Below, piece after piece: positions 61,185 to 64,000 of a stretch of 64,000 nucleotides of DNA. Made by a program: the position numbers and the translations under genes. The notes beneath the pieces are model-generated. The model was not told where the DNA came from. It saw nothing but the letters and a program-made list of their open reading frames with translations, and did no database searches. This DNA comes from G965116155 sp965116155 (lineage in GTDB: Bacteria; Bdellovibrionota; Bdellovibrionia; Bdellovibrionales; UBA1609), in NCBI GenBank assembly GCA_965116155.1, contig OZ220488.1, positions 434,001 to 498,000 on the forward strand, given 5' to 3'. Position 1 is the stretch's first letter. Each line of letters starts with the position of its first letter.

Positions 61185-62102
61185 CTAGTTCGTAATGCTG
61201 TAATTAATCTCTTGGGTGCCGCCGTCCCTTTCTATACCTATGGCCACTTTGTCAGAAGTTCTAAGGGCACGGTAGAGCTCCATAGCTTGCTCAGGGCTTT
61301 GGATTTTTTGACCATTTACAGACTGCAGTACGTCGCCTACCCTAAAGCCCAGCTTTTCGTAAATACTGTCTGGTCGTATGGAGGCAAATCGAAAACCCAG
61401 TATCCCGCCATCGGGCCCTGTAACCGGAAACACTCGGGCTTGCCGCAGCACATCGGACAAGTTGCTGGTGTATTTTTGCAGTACGTCTCTTTTAAGCGCA
61501 AAACTGTTTTCGCCCGTTTTTTGGATTTCTTCCTGTGGCTTTGATTGAGGCGCCATATTAACGGGTGCCGTGTTGGCGCCAGTAAGCATGCCAATGTCTT
61601 TAAAAGACTCTGGTATAATTAAAAATTCTAGCCGTTGGTTTTGCAGGTTTCTATAAACCACCCGGCGGCGCTCAATACTTACCACCCGCGCCAGGTTTTG
61701 TACCATGCCGTCTACTTTAAAGGCCTGTGTTTTATTCACATTGCCCATTCTAATAGTAGCAAGAGACATGCGCGGATTGTAATGCACTATGGTGCCAAGG
61801 AGCTCCAAAAAGCTTAAAGTTGAGGGCTCGGGCTCATTGTTGGGGGCATCGTCTGTGGCTTCGCCTTCTTGAAACAACTTGGGCGGCATGTGACCAAAAA
61901 TATTGCGCGCCACAATAATACTGGTCGAAACAGGCGGCACCTGAGGCTGGAGGTGCGCGCTACTAATGGGAGCCCTTTGCTCCCGGGGCACAAAGCCCAA
62001 GCGCAGGTACGAGCTTACAATATCTGCCGACAAAAAGGCCAAAGCCAAAGCAAACAGCCATACCCCCCACCCTTGCAACCTTTGATACTTAGAAACCTTC
62101 AC
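61185..62102 (-). CDS. gspC: Type II secretion system protein GspC
   Basis: About 305 aa. One N-terminal membrane helix (GVWLFALALAFLSADIVSSY), the periplasmic HR domain (FLELLGTIVHYNPRMSLATI) that contacts GspD, and a C-terminal PDZ domain (KLGFRVGDVLQSVNGQKIQS). The start is one of two GTGs (62108 or 62102); the second has GAGAGG at better spacing. First of gspC-gspD-gspE; a truncated type I element lies 35 bp upstream. Other gsp genes (F to M) are not in the window. Confidence 0.9.
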   Translation of the reverse strand: MKVSKYQRLQGWGVWLFALALAFLSADIVSSYLRLGFVPREQRAPISSAHLQPQVPPVSTSIIVARNIFGHMPPKLFQEGEATDDAPNNEPEPSTLSFLELLGTIVHYNPRMSLATIRMGNVNKTQAFKVDGMVQNLARVVSIERRRVVYRNLQNQRLEFLIIPESFKDIGMLTGANTAPVNMAPQSKPQEEIQKTGENSFALKRDVLQKYTSNLSDVLRQARVFPVTGPDGGILGFRFASIRPDSIYEKLGFRVGDVLQSVNGQKIQSPEQAMELYRALRTSDKVAIGIERDGGTQEINYSITN

Positions 62103-62137
62103 CCGCACCCTCTCGGTTCAGAATACCATTAGCATAA

Positions 62138-62223
62138 TTAGAGTGCTAGCCACATGCTCTGGGATAAACGCAGTCTGCCTGATAGTCCCTGAAAAGGGAC
62201 GGCCATCAGGTAGACAAGTGCCC
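62138..62223 (+). repeat. Truncated type I palindromic element, copy F
   Basis: TTAGAGTGCTAG (62138-62149), then CCACATGCTCTGGG and the inner hairpin GTCTGCCTGATAGTCCC...GGGACGGCCATCAGGTAGAC. The right outer arm and third hairpin are missing: sequence changes at about 62222 into a type III element. Confidence 0.78.
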
Positions 62224-62268
62224 CTGGTATCCGGCCCTTCGGGCCTGCCAGGCAGGCATGGTGAGACG
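62222..62268. repeat. Type III palindromic element (TRAP copy, partial)
   Basis: CTGGTATCCGGCCC TTC GGGCCTGCCAG (62224-62250) then GGCATGGTGAGACG, i.e. the reverse orientation of the copy at 29414-29481, shorter at the CCCACTGG end. It abuts the palindrome at the TRAP gene end. Confidence 0.7.
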
Positions 62269-62308
62269 AAAGCAAACCCTAACACCGCAAGGTGTTAGGG
62301 TTTGCTTT
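62269..62308. repeat. Palindrome encoding the TRAP permease C-terminus
   Basis: 18-bp perfect arms (62269-62286, 62291-62308) with a GCAA-type loop. It encodes KANPNTLRC and the TAG stop (62279-62281). The layout and most bases match the palindrome at the secF end. Confidence 0.85.
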
Positions 62309-64000
62309 TAAATTGTAGGCGTAGATGGCGGCGTAGATGGCCAGGCCAAGCACTTGCCACAAAAGCACCTCGCCGCCCAAGTGCTCCACAGCAAGTTGTG
62401 GTCTAAAAAGCACCAGCACCACGAGCCCCAAAAGCACCCTCTCCCACATCATAAGACGGCGCGATAAAAAGCCCTGCAACACCGAAGCAAAGCTAAACAT
62501 CGCCACTAGCGCGCACAAAAATATCCACACAGCCTGTGGCACAGAATTTACGCCAATTAGCAAAAGGTCCGTATTAAAAATAAACATAAACGGCAAAATG
62601 GCCGTGCGCATATCATAAGTAAAACCCTGCACCCCCACCTTAATGGGATCCTCGCGCGCAATAGCCCCCGCAGCATAAGCGGCCAAACCCACTGGCGGCG
62701 TATCGTCTGCCAAAATACCAAAATAAAAACAAAACAAATGCGCCGCTACCAAAGGCACCACCAGACCCATGTCTCCTGAAAGCGCCACAATCGCCGGTGC
62801 CGTAAGCGAAGCCATCACAATATAATTAGCCGTCGTAGGCAAACCCATACCCAACACCAAACTTACCGCCGCCGTAATAAGCAGCATAAGCACCAGGTTC
62901 CCCCCAGACATAACATCTATCAGATCCACCACGGCTCCTCCCAGCCCCAAGGTCACAACCCCCACTATGATCCCAGCTGCTGCTACCGCCACACCGATGC
63001 TCATCATGTTTTGCGCGCCCGCCACCAAGCTGTGCCAAAGCTGTACCCCGGCACGCGCCACACCCTCATGCCAGGCATTGTTTTTTTGCAAACTTTCGCG
63101 CACGGATTTTAACACCACCAAAGCCGCCAAGCACAAAAAGGCGTAATACACCGAAAAAGCCGCCGACCTTCTAAACACCACCATCTGCACAAACAAAAAA
63201 GCCAAGGGCAACAAAAAGTGCACCCCCGACCAAAAGGTGGGCCAAAAACGCGGCAGCTCTGCAGCCGGTATGCGCCTCAGGTTCATTTTTTTAGACTCCA
63301 AATGCGCAATATAAATCAGCGCCACATAAGACACCAAGGCCGGCACAATGGCTGTTTTTACCACCATTAAATAATTCATATTGCAGTACTCTGCGATAAT
63401 AAAAGCCGCCGCCCCCATAATAGGAGGCATCAGCTGCCCGTTGGTGCTCGATGCCACCTCAATGGCCGCCGCCTTATGCGCGGGGAAGCCCGATTTTTTC
63501 ATAAGCGGAATCGTAAACGTACCCGTCGTTACGGTATTAGCAATGCTCGAGCCCGACACCATACCTGTTAATCCACTCGCCAGCACAGCTGCCTTAGCCG
63601 GCCCCCCTTGGTACTTGCCCAAAAGGCTAAAGGCCATGTCGATAAAATACTTCCCCCCGCCAGATTTATCTAACAGCGCCCCAAATAGCACAAACAAAAA
63701 CACCGTGCTCGTAGAAACATCCAGCGGCACACCATAAATGCCCTCAGTGCTCATAACGAGCTTGGATATCATGGTATCAAGGCTCGCGTTTTTAAACGCA
63801 ATCACATGCGGCATGCTCTCGCTCACAAAGCTATACCCAATAAAAACCCCGGCAATTAAAGGCAGTGTAGGCCCCAAGCACCTACGCGCAGCCTCTAAAA
63901 GCAACACCACCAGCACACAGCTCACTAGCACATCGCGCATAATAGGAAGCCCCGAACGCTGCCCAATGCCCTCGTAATCCCAGGCCAAATACAAAGCACA
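62279..64000 (-). CDS. TRAP transporter fused permease (DctM-type), partial
   Basis: At least 570 codons of a fused TRAP transporter large membrane subunit; the 5' end is beyond 64000. It has many transmembrane helices with the DctM-type blocks GLTGMVSGSSIANTVTTG, GQLMPPIMGAAAFIIAEY and LGMGLPTTANYIV. The sequence resembles the 4TM-12TM fused permeases working with TAXI-type binding proteins, which import organic acids by sodium or proton symport; the substrate is unknown. The final residues, KANPNTLRC, are encoded by a palindrome and resemble the SecF tail (KATPNAFRH). Confidence 0.9.
   Translation of the reverse strand, partial: CALYLAWDYEGIGQRSGLPIMRDVLVSCVLVVLLLEAARRCLGPTLPLIAGVFIGYSFVSESMPHVIAFKNASLDTMISKLVMSTEGIYGVPLDVSTSTVFLFVLFGALLDKSGGGKYFIDMAFSLLGKYQGGPAKAAVLASGLTGMVSGSSIANTVTTGTFTIPLMKKSGFPAHKAAAIEVASSTNGQLMPPIMGAAAFIIAEYCNMNYLMVVKTAIVPALVSYVALIYIAHLESKKMNLRRIPAAELPRFWPTFWSGVHFLLPLAFLFVQMVVFRRSAAFSVYYAFLCLAALVVLKSVRESLQKNNAWHEGVARAGVQLWHSLVAGAQNMMSIGVAVAAAGIIVGVVTLGLGGAVVDLIDVMSGGNLVLMLLITAAVSLVLGMGLPTTANYIVMASLTAPAIVALSGDMGLVVPLVAAHLFCFYFGILADDTPPVGLAAYAAGAIAREDPIKVGVQGFTYDMRTAILPFMFIFNTDLLLIGVNSVPQAVWIFLCALVAMFSFASVLQGFLSRRLMMWERVLLGLVVLVLFRPQLAVEHLGGEVLLWQVLGLAIYAAIYAYNLKANPNTLRC

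Noticed and set aside
1..64000. tRNA, rRNA or riboswitch genes.
   Set aside because: I looked for tRNA-like cloverleaf ends and known leader motifs in the gaps and recognised none; a covariance-model scan would be decisive.

Overview
The window comes from a Gram-negative, delta-type bacterium. It encodes secretins (PilQ and GspD), several lipoproteins, a pilMNOPQ cluster, a GldA/GldF/GldG plus DUF4340 ABC cluster and large cysteine-rich pseudopilins. Together these suggest the Bdellovibrionota/Myxococcota/Oligoflexia neighbourhood. That placement is inferred from gene content; I ran no phylogeny. No rRNA, tRNA, CRISPR array, integrase or transposase was recognised.

Layout. 1-1 kb: end of lpdA. 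1.3-9.1 kb: two paralogous coiled-coil PD-(D/E)XK-like genes, with two giant pseudopilin-like genes between them, all separated by palindromic repeats. 9.4-18.7 kb: a minus-strand run tilS-ftsH-carA-carB-pyrB (tRNA-Ile lysidine synthase, membrane protease, carbamoyl phosphate and pyrimidine synthesis). 18.75-23.1 kb: a 1451-aa lipoprotein with Ig-like repeats. 23.2-25.3 kb: E1 beta and alpha of a 2-oxo acid dehydrogenase, whose E3 may be the lpdA at the left edge. 25.4-29.1 kb: an M3 peptidase and an ankyrin protein. 29.5-32.6 kb: yajC-secD-secF. 33.1-35.3 kb: rnc-der. 35.3-40.2 kb: a Gld-like ABC transporter. 40.3-48.8 kb: a Fis-type regulator, PBP4 (dacB), an LspA-HAMP fusion, a 1193-aa membrane protein and a VWA lipoprotein. 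49.3-55.3 kb: pilMN-lipoprotein-pilOPQ. 55.4-62.1 kb: an FMN glutamate-synthase-like protein and gspC-gspD-gspE. 62.3-64 kb: a fused TRAP transporter permease, cut by the window edge.

The unusual part is a set of interlocking palindromic elements filling nearly every long intergenic gap and also sitting inside genes. Type I (about 200 bp) starts with TTAGAGYGCTAG and carries an outer stem whose two arms change together between copies, a nested inner hairpin and a third hairpin. Type II (about 115-130 bp) starts TGCGTAAGCATAAAAG and is found inserted within type I copies, flanked by 3-bp direct repeats in four cases. Relatives of type II lie in frame inside carA, carB and der; a type I copy forms the N-terminal coding region of tilS. 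Type III is a roughly 70-bp CCCACTGG...CCAGTGGG hairpin next to perfect palindromes that contain the last codons of pdhB-like E1 beta, secF and the TRAP gene. SecF and the TRAP permease, unrelated proteins, end in nearly the same palindrome-encoded peptide.

This resembles in principle the protein-coding Rickettsia palindromic elements, but it is built as nested modules. I do not recognise the family. The mobilising enzyme is unknown; the two PD-(D/E)XK-like genes, each bracketed by inverted type I copies, are the only candidates in view.
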